In this document: positions 22,173-36,619 of the stretch, piece after piece
Layout of the letters: each line of letters starts with the position of its first letter
Numbering within the stretch: position 1 is the stretch's first letter
Source of the DNA: Ypsolopha sequella
Taxonomy: Eukaryota > Arthropoda > Insecta > Lepidoptera > Ypsolophidae
Direction of reading: 5' to 3'
Assembly (NCBI GenBank): GCA_934047225.1
Contig: CAKOHE010000063.1
Coordinates: forward strand, 1 to 64,000
Length of the DNA: 64,000 nt
Made by a program: the position numbers and the translations under genes
Notes under the pieces: generated by a model
The model's database searches: none
What the model saw: only the letters and a program-made list of their open reading frames with translations
What the model was told of the DNA's origin: nothing

Positions 22173-25100
22173 TCTTGCTGTTATGCGAAGGGATAAGGGG
22201 CGCGTTCTTGCCCTTATGCGAAGGGATAAGAGGCGCGTTCTTAGTCTTATGCGAAGGGATAAGGGGCGCGTTCTTGCCCTTATGCGAAGGGATAAGAGGC
22301 GCGTTCTTAGTCTTATGCGAAGGGATAAGGGGCGCGTTATTGCTCTTATGCGAAGGGATAAGAGGCGCGTTCTTACTCTTATGCGAAGGGATAAGGGGGG
22401 CGTTCTTGCCCTTATGCGAAGGGATAAGGGGCGCGTTCTTGCCCTTATGCGAAGGGATAAGGGGCGCGTTATTGCTCTTATGCGAAGGGATAAGAGGCGC
22501 GTTCTTACTCTTATGCGAAGGGATAAGGGGTGCGTTCTTGCCCTTATGCGAAGGGATAAGGGGCGCGTTCTTGCCCTTATGCAAAGGGATGAGGGGCACG
22601 TTATTGCTCTTATGCAAAGGGATGAGGGGCGCGTTATTGCTCTTATGCAAAGGGATGAGGGGCACGTTCTTGCTCTTATGCAAAGGGATAAGGGGCGCGT
22701 TCTTGCCCTTATGCGAAGGGATAAGGGGCACGTTATTGCTCTTATGCGAAGGGATAAGAGGCGCGTTCTTACTCTTATGCGAAGGGATAAGGGGCGCGTT
22801 CTTGCCCTTATGCGAAGGGATAAGGGGCACGTTCTTGCTCTTATGCGAAGGGATAAGGGGCGCGTTATTGCTCTTATGCGAAGGGAAAAAGGGCACGTTC
22901 TTGCTCTTATGCGAAGGGATAAGGGGCGCGTTCTTGCCCTTTTGCGAAGGGATAAGAGGCGCGTTCTAACTCTTATGCGAAGGGATAAGGGGCGCGTTCT
23001 TACCCTTATGCGAAGGGATAAGGGGCACATTATTGCTCTTATGCGAAGGGATAAGGGACGCGTTCTTGCCCTTATGCGAAGGGATAAGGGGCACGTTATT
23101 GCTCTTATGCTAAGGGATAAGGGCGCGTTCTTGCTCTTATGCGAGGGGATAAGGGTCGCGTTATTGCCCTTATGCGAAGGGATAAGAGGCGCGTTCTTAC
23201 TCTTTTGCGAAGGGATAAATGGCGCGTTCTTGCTCTTATGCAAAGCGATGAGGGGCACGTTCTTGCTCTTATGCGAAGGGATAAGGGGCACGTTATTGCT
23301 CTTATGCAAAGGGATGAGGGGCAAGTTCTTGCTGTTATGCGACGGGATAAGAGGCGCGTTCTTACTCTTATGCGAAGGGATAAGGGGCGCGTTATTGCTC
23401 TTATGCAAAAGGATGAGGGGCACGTTCTTGCTCTTATGCGAAGGGATAAGGGGCACGTTATTGCTCTTATGCAAAGGGATGAGGGTCACGTTCTTGCTCT
23501 TATGCAAAGAGATAAGGGGCGCGTTATTGCTCTTATGCAAAGGGATGAGAGGCGCGTTATTGCTCTTATGCAATGGGATAAGGGGCGCGTTATTGCTCTT
23601 ATGCAAAGGGATAAGGGGCACGTTATTGCTCTTATGCAAAGGGATAAAGGGCGCGTTATTGCTCTTATGCAAAGGGATGAGGGGCACATTCTTGCTCATA
23701 TGCGAAGGGATAAGGGGCACGTTATTGCTCTTATGCAAAGGGAAAAGGGGCACGTTATTGCTCTTATGCAAAGTGATGACGGGCGCGTTATTGCTCTTAT
23801 GCGAAGGGATAAGGGGCACGTTCTTGCTCTTATGCGAAGGGATAAGGGGCGCGTTATTGCTCTTGTGCGAAGGGATAAGGGGCACGTTCTTGCCCTTATG
23901 CGAAGGGATAAGAGGCGCGTTCTTACTCTTATGCGAAGGGAAAAGGGGCGCGTTCTTGCCCTTATGCGAAGGGATAAGAGGCACGTTCTTGCTCTTATGC
24001 GAAGGGATAAGGGGCGCGTTATTGCTCTTATGCGAAGGGATAAGGGGCACATTATTGCTCTTATGCGAAGGGATAAGGGGCGCGTTCTTGCCCTTATGCG
24101 AAGGGATAAGGGGCACGTTATTGCTCTTATGCTAAGGGATAAGGGGCGCGTTCTTGCTCTTATGCGAAGGGATAAGGGGCGCGTTCTTACTCTTATGCGA
24201 AGGGATAAGGGGCGCGTTCTTGCCCTTATGCGAAGGGATAAAAGGCACATTCTTGCTCTTATGCGAAGGGATAAGGGGCGCGTTATTGCTCTTATCCAAA
24301 GGGATGAGGGGCACGTTCTTGCTCTTATGCAAAGGGATGAGGGGCACGTTCTTGCTTTTATGCGAAGGGATAAGAGGCGCGTTCTTACTCTTATGCGAAG
24401 GGATAAGGGGCGCGTTATTGCTCCTGTGCAAAGGGATGAAGGGCACGTTCTTGCTCTTATGCGAAGGGATAAGGGGCACGTTATTGCTCTTATGCAAAGG
24501 GATGAGGGGCACGTTCTTGCTCTTATGCAAAGGGATAAGGGGCGCGTGATTGCTCTTATGCAAAGGGATGAGGGGCGCGTTATTGCTCTTATGCAAAGGG
24601 ATGAGGGGCACGTAATTGCTCTTATGCAAAGGGATAAGGGGCACGTTCTTGCTCTTATGCGAAGGGATAAGGGGCACGTTATTGCTCTTATGCAAAGGGA
24701 TAAGGGGCACGTTATTGCTCTTATGCAAAGGGATGAGGGGCATGTTATTGCTCTTATGCGAAGGGATAAGGGGCACGTTCTTGCTCTTATGCAAAGAAAT
24801 AAGGGGCGCGTTATTGCTCTTATGCAAAGGGATGAGGGGCGCGTTATTGCTCTTATGCAAAGGGATGAAGGGCGCGTTATTGCTCTTATGCAAAGGGATG
24901 AGGGGCACGTTCTTCCTCTTATGCGAAGGGATAAGGGGCACGTTATTGCTCTTATGCAAAGGGATAAGGGGCACGTTATTGCTCTTATGCAAAGAGATGA
25001 GGGGCACGTTATTGCTCTTATGCGAAGGGATAAGGGGCACGTTCTTGCTCTTATGCGAAGGGATAAGGGGCACATTATTGCTCTTATGCGAAGGGATAAG

Positions 25101-28100
25101 GGGCGCGTTCTTGCCCTTATGCGAAGGGATAAGGGGCACGTTATTGCTCATATGCTAAGGGATAAGGGGCGCGTTCTTGCTCTTATGCGAAGGGATAAGG
25201 GTCGCGTTATTGCCCTTTTGCAAAGGGATAAGAGGCGCGTTCTTACTCTTATGCGAAGGGATAAGGGGCGCGTTCTTGCCCTTATGCGAAGGGATAAAGG
25301 GCACATTCTTGCCCTTATGCGAAGGGATAAGGGGCACGTTCTTGCTCTTATGTGAAGGGATAAGGGGCACGTTTTTGCTCTTATGCAAAGGGATGAGGGG
25401 CACGTTCTTGCTCTTATGCGAAGGGATAAGGGGCACGTTATTGCTCTTATGCAAAGGGATGAGGGGCACGTTATTGCTCTTATGCAATGGGATAAGGGGC
25501 GCGTTATTGCTCTTATGCAAACGGATAAGGGGCACGTTATTGCTCTTATGCAAAGGGATGAAGGGCGCGTTATTGCTCTTATGAAAAGGGATGAGGGGCA
25601 CGTTATTGCTCTTATGCAAAGGGATGAAGGGCGCGTTATTGCTCTTATGCAATGGGATAAGGGGCGCGTTATTGCTCTTATGCAAAGGGATAAAAGGCAC
25701 GTTATTGCTCTTATGCAAAGGGATGAAGGGCGCGTTATTGCTCTTATGAAAAGGGATGAGGGGCACGTTATTGCTCTTATGCGAAGGGATAAGGGGCGCG
25801 TTATTGCTCTTATGCAAAGGGATGACGGGCACGTTATTGCTCTTATGCAATGGGATAAGGGGCGCGTTATTGCTCTTATGCAAAGGGATAAGGGGCACGT
25901 TATTGCTCTTATGCAAAGGGATGAAGGGCGCGTTATTGCTCTTATGAAAAGGGATGAAGGGCACGTTATTGCTCTTATGCAAAGGGATGAAGGGCGCGTT
26001 ATTGCTCTTATGCAAAGGGATAAGGGGCACGTTATTGCTCTTATGCAAAGGGATGAGGGGCACGTTATTGCTCTTATGCAATGGGATTAGGGGGGGGTTA
26101 TTGCTCTTATGCAAAGGGATAAGGGGCACGTTATTGCTCTTATGCAAAGGGATGAAGAGCGCGTTATTGCTCTTATGAAAAGGGATGAGGGGCACGTTAT
26201 TGCTCTTATGAAAAGGGATGAGGGGCACGTTATTGCTCTTATGCAAAGGGATGAAGGGCGCGTTATTGCTCTTATGAAAAGGGATGAGGGGTACGTTATT
26301 GCTCTTATGCAAAGGGATGAAGGGCGCGTTATTGCTCTTATGCAAAGGGATAAGGGGCACGTTATTGCTCTTATGCAAAGGGATGAGGGGCACGTTATTG
26401 CTCTTATGCAATGGAATAAGGGGCGCGTTATTGCTCTTATGCAAAGGGATAAGGGGCACGTTATTGCTCTTATGCAAAGGGATGAAGGGCGCGTTATTGC
26501 TCTTATGAAAAGGGATGAGGGGCACGTTATTGTTCTTATGCAAAGGGATGAAGGGCGCGTTATTGCTCTTATGCAAAGGGATGAAGGGCGCGTTATTGCT
26601 CTTATGCAAAGGGATGACGGGCGCGTTATTGCTCTTATGCAAAGGGATAAGGGGCACGTTATTGCTCTTATGCAATGGGATAAGGGGCGCGTTATTGCTC
26701 TTATGCAAAGGGATAAGGGGCACGTTATTGCTCTTATGCAAAGGGATGAAGGGCGCGTTATTGCTCTTATGAAAAGGGATGAGGGGTGCGTTATTGCTCT
26801 TATGCAAAGGGAGAAGGGGCACGTAATTGCTCTTATGCAAAGGGATGAGGGGCACGTTATTGCTCTTATGCAATGGGATGAAGGGCGCGTTATTGCTCTT
26901 ATGCAAAGGGATGAAGGGCGCGTTATTGCTCTTATGCAAAGGGATGAGGGGCACGTTATTGCTCTTATGCAATGGGATAAGGGGCGCGTTATTTCTCTTA
27001 TGCAAAGGGATAAGGGGCACGTTATTGCTCTTATACAAAGGGATGAGGGGCACGTTATTGCTCTTATGCAAAGGGATGAAGGGCGCGTTATTGCTCTTAT
27101 GCAAAGGGATGAAGGGCGCGTTATTGCTCTTATGAAAAGGGATGAGGTCCACGTTATTGCTCTTATGCAAAGGGATGAGGGGCACGTTATTGCTCTTATG
27201 CAATGGGATAAGGGGCGCGTTATTGCTCTTATGCAAAGGGATAAGGGGCACGTTATTGCTCTTATGCAAAGGGATGAAGGGCGCGTTATTGCTCTTATGC
27301 AAAGGGATGAGGGGCACGTTATTGCTCTTATGCGAAGGGATAAGGGGCGCGTTATTGCTCTTATGCAAAGGGATGAGGGGCACGTTATTGCTCTTATGCA
27401 ATGGGATAAGGGGCGCGTTATTGCTCTTATGCAAAGGGATGAAGGGCGCGTTATTGCTCTTATGAAAAGGGATGAGGGGCACGTTATTGCTCTTATGCAA
27501 AGGGATGAAGGGTGCGTTATTGCTCTTATGAAAAGGGATAAGGGGCACGTTATTGCTCTTATGCAATGGGATAAGGGGCGCGTTATTGCTCTTATGCAAA
27601 GGGATGAAGGGCGCGTTATTGCTCTTATGAAAAGGGATGAGGGGCACGTTATTGCTCTTATGCAAAGGGATGAAGGGCGCGTTATTGCTCTTATGCAAAG
27701 GGATGAGGGGCACGTTATTGCTCTTATGCAATGGGATAAGGGGCGCGTTATTGCTCTTATGCAAAGGGATAAGGGGCACCGTATTGCTCTTATGCAAAGG
27801 GATGAACGGCGCGTTATTGCTCTTATGCAAAGGGATGAGGGGCACGTTATTGCTCTTATGCGAAGGGATAAGGGGCGCGTTATTGCTCTTATGCAAAGGG
27901 ATGAGGGGCACGTTATTGCTCTTATGCAATGGGATAAGGGGCAAGTTATTGCTCTTATGCAAAGGGATAAGGGGCACGTTATTGCTCTTATGCAAAGGGA
28001 TGAAGGGCGCGTTATTGCTCTTATGAAAAGGGGTGAGGGGCACGTTATTGCTCTTATGCAAAGGGATGAAGGGCGCGTTATTGCTCTTATGCAAAGGGAT

Positions 28101-28552
28101 AAGGGGCACGTTATTGCTCTTATGCAAAGGGATGAAGGGCGCGTTATTGCTCTTATGCGAAGGGATAAGGGGCGCGTTATTGCTCTTATGCAAAGGGATG
28201 AGGGGCACGTTATTGCTCTTATGCAATGGGATAAGGGGCGCGTTATTGCTCTTATGCAAAGGGATAAGGGGCACGTTATTGCTCTTATGCAAAGGGATGA
28301 AGGGCGCGTTATTGCTCTTATGCGAAGGGATAAGGGGCACGTTATTGCTCTTATGCAAAGGGATAAGGGGCGCGTTATTGCTCTTATGCAAAGGGATGAG
28401 GGGCGCGTTATTGCTCTTATGCAAAGGGATGAAGGGCGCGTTATTGCTCTTATGCAAAGGGATGAGGGGCACGTTCTTGCTCTTATGCGAAGGGATAAGG
28501 GGCACGTTATTGCTCTTATGCAAAGGGATAAGGGGCACGTTATTGCTCTTAT
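22173..28552 (+). repeat. Satellite array A: 33-bp unit, about 193 copies
   Basis: Uninterrupted tandem array. The unit starts ATGCGAAGGGATAAGGGGC (19 bases) and continues with a G/A-variable CGCG or CACG, then TTCTTG or TTATTG and CCCTT or TCTT. The left half favours ATGCGAAGG units with TTCTTGCCC; the right half (from about 25380) favours ATGCAAAGG with TTATTGCTC. CCCTTATGCGAAGGG inside left-hand units is a perfect inverted repeat. All six frames are open over long stretches because 33 is divisible by three. The resulting 11-residue repeat ORFs are not considered genes. Confidence 0.97.
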
Positions 28553-29564
28553 ACTGAGTGTAAGCTTCCTACTGACTGTAAGCTTCCTACTGAGTGTAAG
28601 CTTCCTACTGAGTGTAAGCTTCCTACTGAGTGTAAGCTTCCTACTGAGTGTAAGCTTCCTACTGACTGTAAGCTTCCTACTGAGTGTAAGCTTCCTACTG
28701 AGTGTAAGCTTCCTACTGACTGTAAGCTTCCTACTGACTGTAAGTTTCCTACTGAGTGTAAGCTTCCTACTGAGTGTAAGCTACCTACTGAGTGTAAGCT
28801 TCCTACTGACTGTAAGCTTCCTACTGAGTGTAAGCTTCCTACTGAGTGTAAGCCTCCTACTGACTGTAAGCTTCCTACTGAGTGTAAGCTTCCTACTGAG
28901 TGTAAGCTTCCTACTGACTGTAAGCTTCCTACTGACTGTAAGCTTCCTACTGAGTGTAAGCTTCCTACTGAGTGTAAGCTTCCTACTGACTGTAAGCTTC
29001 CTACTGAGTGTAAGCTTCCTACTGAGTGTAAGCTTCCTACTGAGTGTAAGCTTCCTACTGAGTGTAAGCTTCCTACTGACTGTAAGTTTCCTACTGAGTG
29101 TAAGCTTCCTACTGAGTGTAAGCTTCCTACTGAGTGTAAGCTTCCTACTGACTGTAAGTTTCCTACTGAGTGTAAGCTTCCTACTGACTGTAAGCTTCCT
29201 ACTGACTGTAAGCTTCCTACTGACTGTAAGCTACCTACTGAGTGTAAGCTTCCTACTGAGTGTACGTTTCCTACTGAGTGTAAGCTTCCTACTGACTGTA
29301 AGCTTCCTACTGAGTGTAAGCTTCCTACTGAGTGTAAGCTTCCTACTGAGTGTAAGCTTCCTACTGAGTGTAAGCTTCCTACTGAGTGTAAGCTTCCTAC
29401 TGAGTGTAAGCTTCCTACTGAGTGTAAGCTTCCTACTGAGTGTAAGCTTCCTACTGACTGTAAGCTTCCTACTGAGTGTAAGCTTCCTACTGAGTGTAAG
29501 CTTCCTACTGACTGTAAGCTTCCTACTGAGTGTAAGTTTCCTACTGAGTGTAAGCTTTCTACTG
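28553..29564 (+). repeat. Satellite array B: 18-bp unit, about 56 copies
   Basis: The unit is CTGAGTGTAAGCTTCCTA, with a frequent CTGACTG variant. It carries a HindIII site (AAGCTT) in nearly every copy. It abuts array A without spacer and stays in the same plus frame, so one artificial frame crosses the junction (26109-29585). Confidence 0.97.
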
Positions 29565-32500
29565 GAAGTGTGTTTTAATACTTAATGAAACTGTCACATA
29601 AAGATGACAGGAGTGTTTTAATACTTTATGAAACTGTCACATAAAGATGACAGGAGTGTTTTAATACTTTATGAAACTGTCACATAAAGATGACAGGAGT
29701 GTTTTAATACTTTATGAAACTGTCACATAAAGATGAAAGGAGTGTTTTAATACTTTATGAAACTGTCACATAAAGATGACAGGAGTGTTTTAATACTTTA
29801 TGAAACTGTCACATCAAGATGACAGGAGTGTTTTAATACTTTATGAGACTGTCACATAAAGATGAAAGGAGTGTTTTAATACTTTATGAAACTGTCACAT
29901 AAAGATGACAGGAGTGTTTTAATACTTTATGAAACTGTCACATAAAGATGACAGGAGTGTTTTAATACTTTATGAAACTGTCACATAAAGATGACAGGAG
30001 TGTTTTAATACTTTATGAAACTGTCACATAAAGATGAAAGGAGTGTTTTAATACTTTATGAAACTGTCACATAAAGATGACAGGAGTGTTTTAATACTTT
30101 ATGAAACTGTCACATCAAGATGACAGGAGTGTTTTAATACTTTATGAAACTGTCACATAAAGATGACAGGAGTGTTTTAATACTTTATGAGACTGTCACA
30201 TAAAGATGAAAGGAGTGTTTTAATACTTTATGAAACTGTCACATAAAGATGACAGGAGTGTTTTAATACTTTATGAAACTGTCACATAAAGATGACAGGA
30301 GTGTTTTAATACTTTATGAAACTGTCACATAAAGATGACAGGAGTGTTTAAATACTTTATGAAACTGTCACATAAAGATGACAGGAGTGTTTTAATACTT
30401 TATGAAACTGTCACATAAAGATGACAGGAGTGTTTTAATACTTTTTAAAACTGTCACATAAAGATGACAGGAGTGTTTTAATACTTTATGAAACTGTCAC
30501 ATAAAGATGACAGGAGTGTTTTAATACTTTATGAAACTGTCACATAAAGATGACAGGTGTGTTTTAATACTTTATGAAACTGTCACATAAAGATGACAGG
30601 AGTGTTTAAATACTTTATGAAACTGTCACATAAAGATGACAGGAGTGTTTTAATACTTTATGAAACTGTCACATAAAGATGACAGGTGTGTTTTAATACT
30701 TTATGAAACTGTCACATAAAGATGACAGGAGTGTTTTAATACTTTATGAAACTGTCACATAAAGATGACAGGAGTGTTTTAATACTTTATGAAACTGTCA
30801 CATAAAGATGACAGGAGTGTTTTAATACTTTATGAAACTGTCACATAAAGATGACAGGAGTGTTTTAATACTTTATGAAACTGTCACACAAAGATGACAG
30901 GAGTGTTTAAATACTTTATGAAACTGTCACATAAAGATGACAGGAGTGTTTTAATACTTTATGAAACTGTCACATAAAGATGACAGGAGTGTTTTAATAC
31001 TTTATGAAACTGTCACATAAAGATGACAGGAGTGTTTTAATACTTTATGAAACTGTCACATCAAGATGACAGGAGTGTTTTAATACTTTATGAGACTGTC
31101 ACATAAAGATGAAAGGAGTGTTTTAATACTTTATGAAACTGTCACATAAAGATGACAGGAGTGTTTTAATACTTTATGAAACTGTCACATCAAGATGACA
31201 GGAGTGTTTTAATACTTTATGAAACTGTCACATAAAGATGACAGGAGTGTTTTAATACTTTATGAAACTGTCACATCAAGATGACAGGAGTGTTTTAATA
31301 CTTTATGAAACTGTCACATAAAGATGACAGGAGTGTTTTAATACTTTATGAAACTGTCACATAAAGATGACAGGTGTGTTTTAATACTTTATGAAACTGT
31401 CACATAAAGATGACAGGAGTGTTTAAATACTTTATGAAACTGTCACATAAAGATGACAGGAGTGTTTTAATACTTTATGAAACTGTCACATAAAGATGAC
31501 AGGTGTGTTTTAATACTTTATGAAACTGTCACATAAAGATGACAGGAGTGTTTTAATACTTTATGAAACTGTCACATAAAGATGACAGGAGTGTTTTAAT
31601 ACTTTATGAAACTGTCACATAAAGATGACAGGAGTGTTTTAATACTTTATGAAACTGTCACATAAAGATGACAGGAGTGTTTTAATACTTTATGAAACTG
31701 TCACACAAAGATGACAGGAGTGTTTAAATACTTTATGAAACTGTCACATAAAGATGACAGGAGTGTTTTAATACTTTATGAAACTGTCACATAAAGATGA
31801 CAGGAGTGTTTTAATACTTTATGAAACTGTCACATAAAGATGACAGGAGTGTTTTAATACTTTATGAAACTGTCACATCAAGATGACAGGAGTGTTTTAA
31901 TACTTTATGAGACTGTCACATAAAGATGAAAGGAGTGTTTTAATACTTTATGAAACTGTCACATAAAGATGACAGGAGTGTTTTAATACTTTATGAAACT
32001 GTCACATCAAGATGACAGGAGTGTTTTAATACTTTATGAAACTGTCACATAAAGATGACAGGAGTGTTTTAATACTTTATGAAACTGTCACATCAAGATG
32101 ACAGGAGTGTTTTAATACTTTATGAAACTGTCACATAAAGATGACAGGAGTGTTTTAATACTTTATGAAACTGTCACATAAAGATGACAGGAGTGTTTTA
32201 ATACTTTATGAAACTGTCACATAAAGATGACAGGAGTGTTTTAATACTTTATGAAACTGTCATATAAAGATGACAGGAGTGTTTTAATACTTTATGAAAC
32301 TGTCACATAAAGATGACAGGAGTGTTTAAATACTTTATGAAACTGTCACATAAAGATGACAGGAGTGTTTTAATACTTTATGAAACTGTCACATAAAGAT
32401 GACAGGAGTGTTTTAATACTTTATGAAACTGTCACATAAAGATGACAGGAGTGTTTAAATACTTTATGAAACTGTCACATAAAGATGACAGGAGTGTTTT

Positions 32501-35500
32501 AATACTTTATGAAACTGTCACATAAAGATGACAGGAGTGTTTAAATACTTTATGAAACTGTCACATAAAGATGACAGGAGTGTTTTAATACTTTTTAAAA
32601 CTGTCACATAAAGATGACAGGAGTGTTTTAATACTTTATGAAACTGTCACATAAAGATGACAGGAGTGTTTTAATACTTTATGAAACTGTCACATAAAGA
32701 TGACAGGTGTGTTTTAATACTTTATGAAACTGTCACATAAAGATGACAGGAGTGTTTAAATACTTTATGAAACTGTCACATAAAGATGACAGGAGTGTTT
32801 TAATACTTTATGAAACTGTCACATAAAGATGACAGGAGTGTTTTAATACTTTATGAAACTGTCACATAAAGATGACAGGAGTGTTTTAATACTTTATGAA
32901 ACTGTCACATAAAGATGACAGGAGTGTTTTAATACTTTATGAAACTGTCACACAAAGATGACAGGAGTGTTTAAATACTTTATGAAACTGTCACATAAAG
33001 ATGACAGGAGTGTTTTAATACTTTATGAAACTGTCACATAAAGATGACAGGAGTGTTTTAATACTTTATGAAACTGTCACATAAAGATGACAGGAGTGTT
33101 TTAATACTTTATGAAACTGTCACATAGAGATGACAGGAGTGTTTTAATACTTTATGAAACTGTCACACAAAGATGACAGGAGTGTTTAAATACTTTATGA
33201 AACTGTCACATAAAGATGACAGGAGTGTTGTAATACTTTATGAAACTGTCACATAAAGATGACAGGAGTGTTTTAATACTTTATGAAACTGTCACATAAA
33301 GATGACAGGAGTGTTTTAATACTTTTTAAAACTGTCACATAAAGATGACAGGAGTGTTTTAATACTTTATGAAACTGTCACATAAAGATGACAGGAGTGT
33401 TTTAATACTTTTTAAAACTGTCACATAAAGATGACAGGAGTGTTTTAATACTTTATGAAACTGTCACATAAAGATGACAGGAGTGTTTTAATACTTTATG
33501 AAACTGTCACATAAAGATGACAGGAGTGTTTTAATACTTTATGAAACTGTCACATAAAGATGACAGGAGTGTTTAAATACTTTATGAAACTGTCACATAA
33601 AGATGACAGGAGTGTTTTAATACTTTATGAAACTGTCACATAAAGATGACAGGAGTGTTTTAATACTTTATGAAACTGTCACATAAAGATGACAGGAGTG
33701 TTTAAATACTTTATGAAACTGTCACATAAAGATGACAGGAGTGTTTTAATACTTTATGAAACTGTCACATAAAGATGACAGGAGTGTTTAAATACTTTAT
33801 GAAACTGTCACATAAAGATGACAGGAGTTTTTTAATACTTTTTAAAACTGTCACATAAAGATGACAGGAGTGTTTTAATACTTTATGAAACTGTCACATA
33901 AAGATGACAGGAGTGTTTTAATACTTTATGAAACTGTCACATAAAGATGACAGGTGTGTTTTAATACTTTATGAAACTGTCACATAAAGATGACAGGAGT
34001 GTTTAAATACTTTATGAAACTGTCACATAAAGATGACAGGAGTGTTTTAATACTTTATGAAACTGTCACATAAAGATGACAGGAGTGTTTTAATACTTTA
34101 TGAAACTGTCACATAAAGATGACAGGAGTGTTTTAATACTTTTTAAAACTGTCACATAAAGATGACAGGAGTGTTTTAATACTTTATGAAACTGTCACAT
34201 AAAGATGACAGGAGTGTTTTAATACTTTATGAAACTGTCACATAAAGATGACAGGAGTGTTTTAATACTTTTTAAAACTGTCACATAAAGATGACAGGAG
34301 TGTTTTAATACTTTATGAAACTGTCATATAAAGATGACAGGAGTGTTTTAATACTTTTTAAAACTGTCACATAAAGATGACAGGAGTGTTTTAATACTTT
34401 ATGAAACTGTCACATAAAGATGACAGGAGTGTTTTAATACTTTATGAAACTGTCACATAAAGATGACAGGAGTGTTTTAATACTTTATGAAACTGTCACA
34501 TAAAGATGACAGGAGTGTTTTAATACTTTATGAAACTGTCACATAGAGATGACAGGAGTGTTTTAATACTTTATGAAACTGTCACACAAAGATGACAGGA
34601 GTGTTTAAATACTTTATGAAACTGTCACATAAAGATGACAGGAGTGTTGTAATACTTTATGAAACTGTCACATAAAGATGACAGGAGTGTTTTAATACTT
34701 TATGAAACTGTCACATAAAGATGACAGGAGTGTTTTAATACTTTTTAAAACTGTCACATAAAGATGACAGGAGTGTTTTAATACTTTATGAAACTGTCAC
34801 ATAAAGATGACAGGAGTGTTTTAATACTTTTTAAAACTGTCACATAAAGATGACAGGAGTGTTTTAATACTTTATGAAACTGTCACATAAAGATGACAGG
34901 AGTGTTTTAATACTTTATGAAACTGTCACATAAAGATGACAGGAGTGTTTTAATACTTTATGAAACTGTCACATAAAGATGACAGGAGTGTTTAAATACT
35001 TTATGAAACTGTCACATAAAGATGACAGGAGTGTTTTAATACTTTATGAAACTGTCACATAAAGATGACAGGAGTGTTTTAATACTTTATGAAACTGTCA
35101 CATAAAGATGACAGGAGTGTTTAAATACTTTATGAAACTGTCACATAAAGATGACAGGAGTGTTTTAATACTTTATGAAACTGTCACATAAAGATGACAG
35201 GAGTGTTTAAATACTTTATGAAACTGTCACATAAAGATGACAGGAGTTTTTTAATACTTTTTAAAACTGTCACATAAAGATGACAGGAGTGTTTTAATAC
35301 TTTATGAAACTGTCACATAAAGATGACAGGAGTGTTTTAATACTTTATGAAACTGTCACATAAAGATGACAGGTGTGTTTTAATACTTTATGAAACTGTC
35401 ACATAAAGATGACAGGAGTGTTTAAATACTTTATGAAACTGTCACATAAAGATGACAGGAGTGTTTTAATACTTTATGAAACTGTCACATAAAGATGACA

Positions 35501-36619
35501 GGAGTGTTTTAATACTTTATGAAACTGTCACATAAAGATGACAGGAGTGTTTTAATACTTTTTAAAACTGTCACATAAAGATGACAGGAGTGTTTTAATA
35601 CTTTATGAAACTGTCACATAAAGATGACAGGAGTGTTTTAATACTTTATGAAACTGTCACATAAAGATGACAGGAGTGTTTTAATACTTTTTAAAACTGT
35701 CACATAAAGATGACAGGAGTGTTTTAATACTTTATGAAACTGTCATATAAAGATGACAGGAGTGTTTTAATACTTTTTAAAACTGTCACATAAAGATGAC
35801 AGGAGTGTTTAAATACTTTATGAAACTGTCACATAAAGATGACAGGAGTGTTTTAATACTTTATGAAACTGTCACATAAAGATGACAGGAGTGTTTTAAT
35901 ACTTTATTAAACTGTCACATAAAGATGACAGGAGTGTTTTAATACTTTTTAAAACTGTCACATAAAGATGACAGGAGTGTTTAAATACTTTATGAAACTG
36001 TCACATAAAGATGACAGGAGTGTTTTAATACTTTTAAAAACTGTCACATAAAGATGACAGGAGTGTTTTAATACTTTATGAAACTGTCATATAAAGATGA
36101 CAGGAGTGTTTTAATACTTTATGAAACTGTCACATAAAGATGACAGGAGTGTTTAAATACTTTATGAAACTGTCACATAAAGATGACAGGAGTGTTTTAA
36201 TACTTTTTAAAACTGTCACATAAAGATGACAGGAGTGTTTTAATACTTTATGAAACTGTCATATAAAGATGACAGGAGTGTTTTAATACTTTATGAAACT
36301 GTCACATAAAGATGACAGGAGTGTTTTAATACTTTATGAAACTGTCACATAAAGATGACAGGAGTGTTTAAATACTTTATGAAACTGTCACATAAAGATG
36401 ACAGGAGTGTTTTAATACTTTTTAAAACTGTCACATAAAGATGACAGGAGTGTTTTAATACTTTATGAAACTGTCACATAAAGATGACAGGAGTGTTTAA
36501 ATACTTTATGAAACTGTCACATAAAGATGACAGGAGTGTTTTAATACTTTTTAAAACTGTCACATAAAGATGACAGGAGTGTTTTAATACTTTATGAAAC
36601 TGTCACATAAAGATGACAG

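Noticed and set aside
22154..29585. Very long open frames (up to 1158 codons) on both strands over the 33- and 18-bp arrays, with 11- or 6-residue protein repeats
   Set aside because: The unit lengths are multiples of three and contain few stops, so several frames are open at once on both strands. There is no promoter, no unique domain and no reason to prefer one frame.
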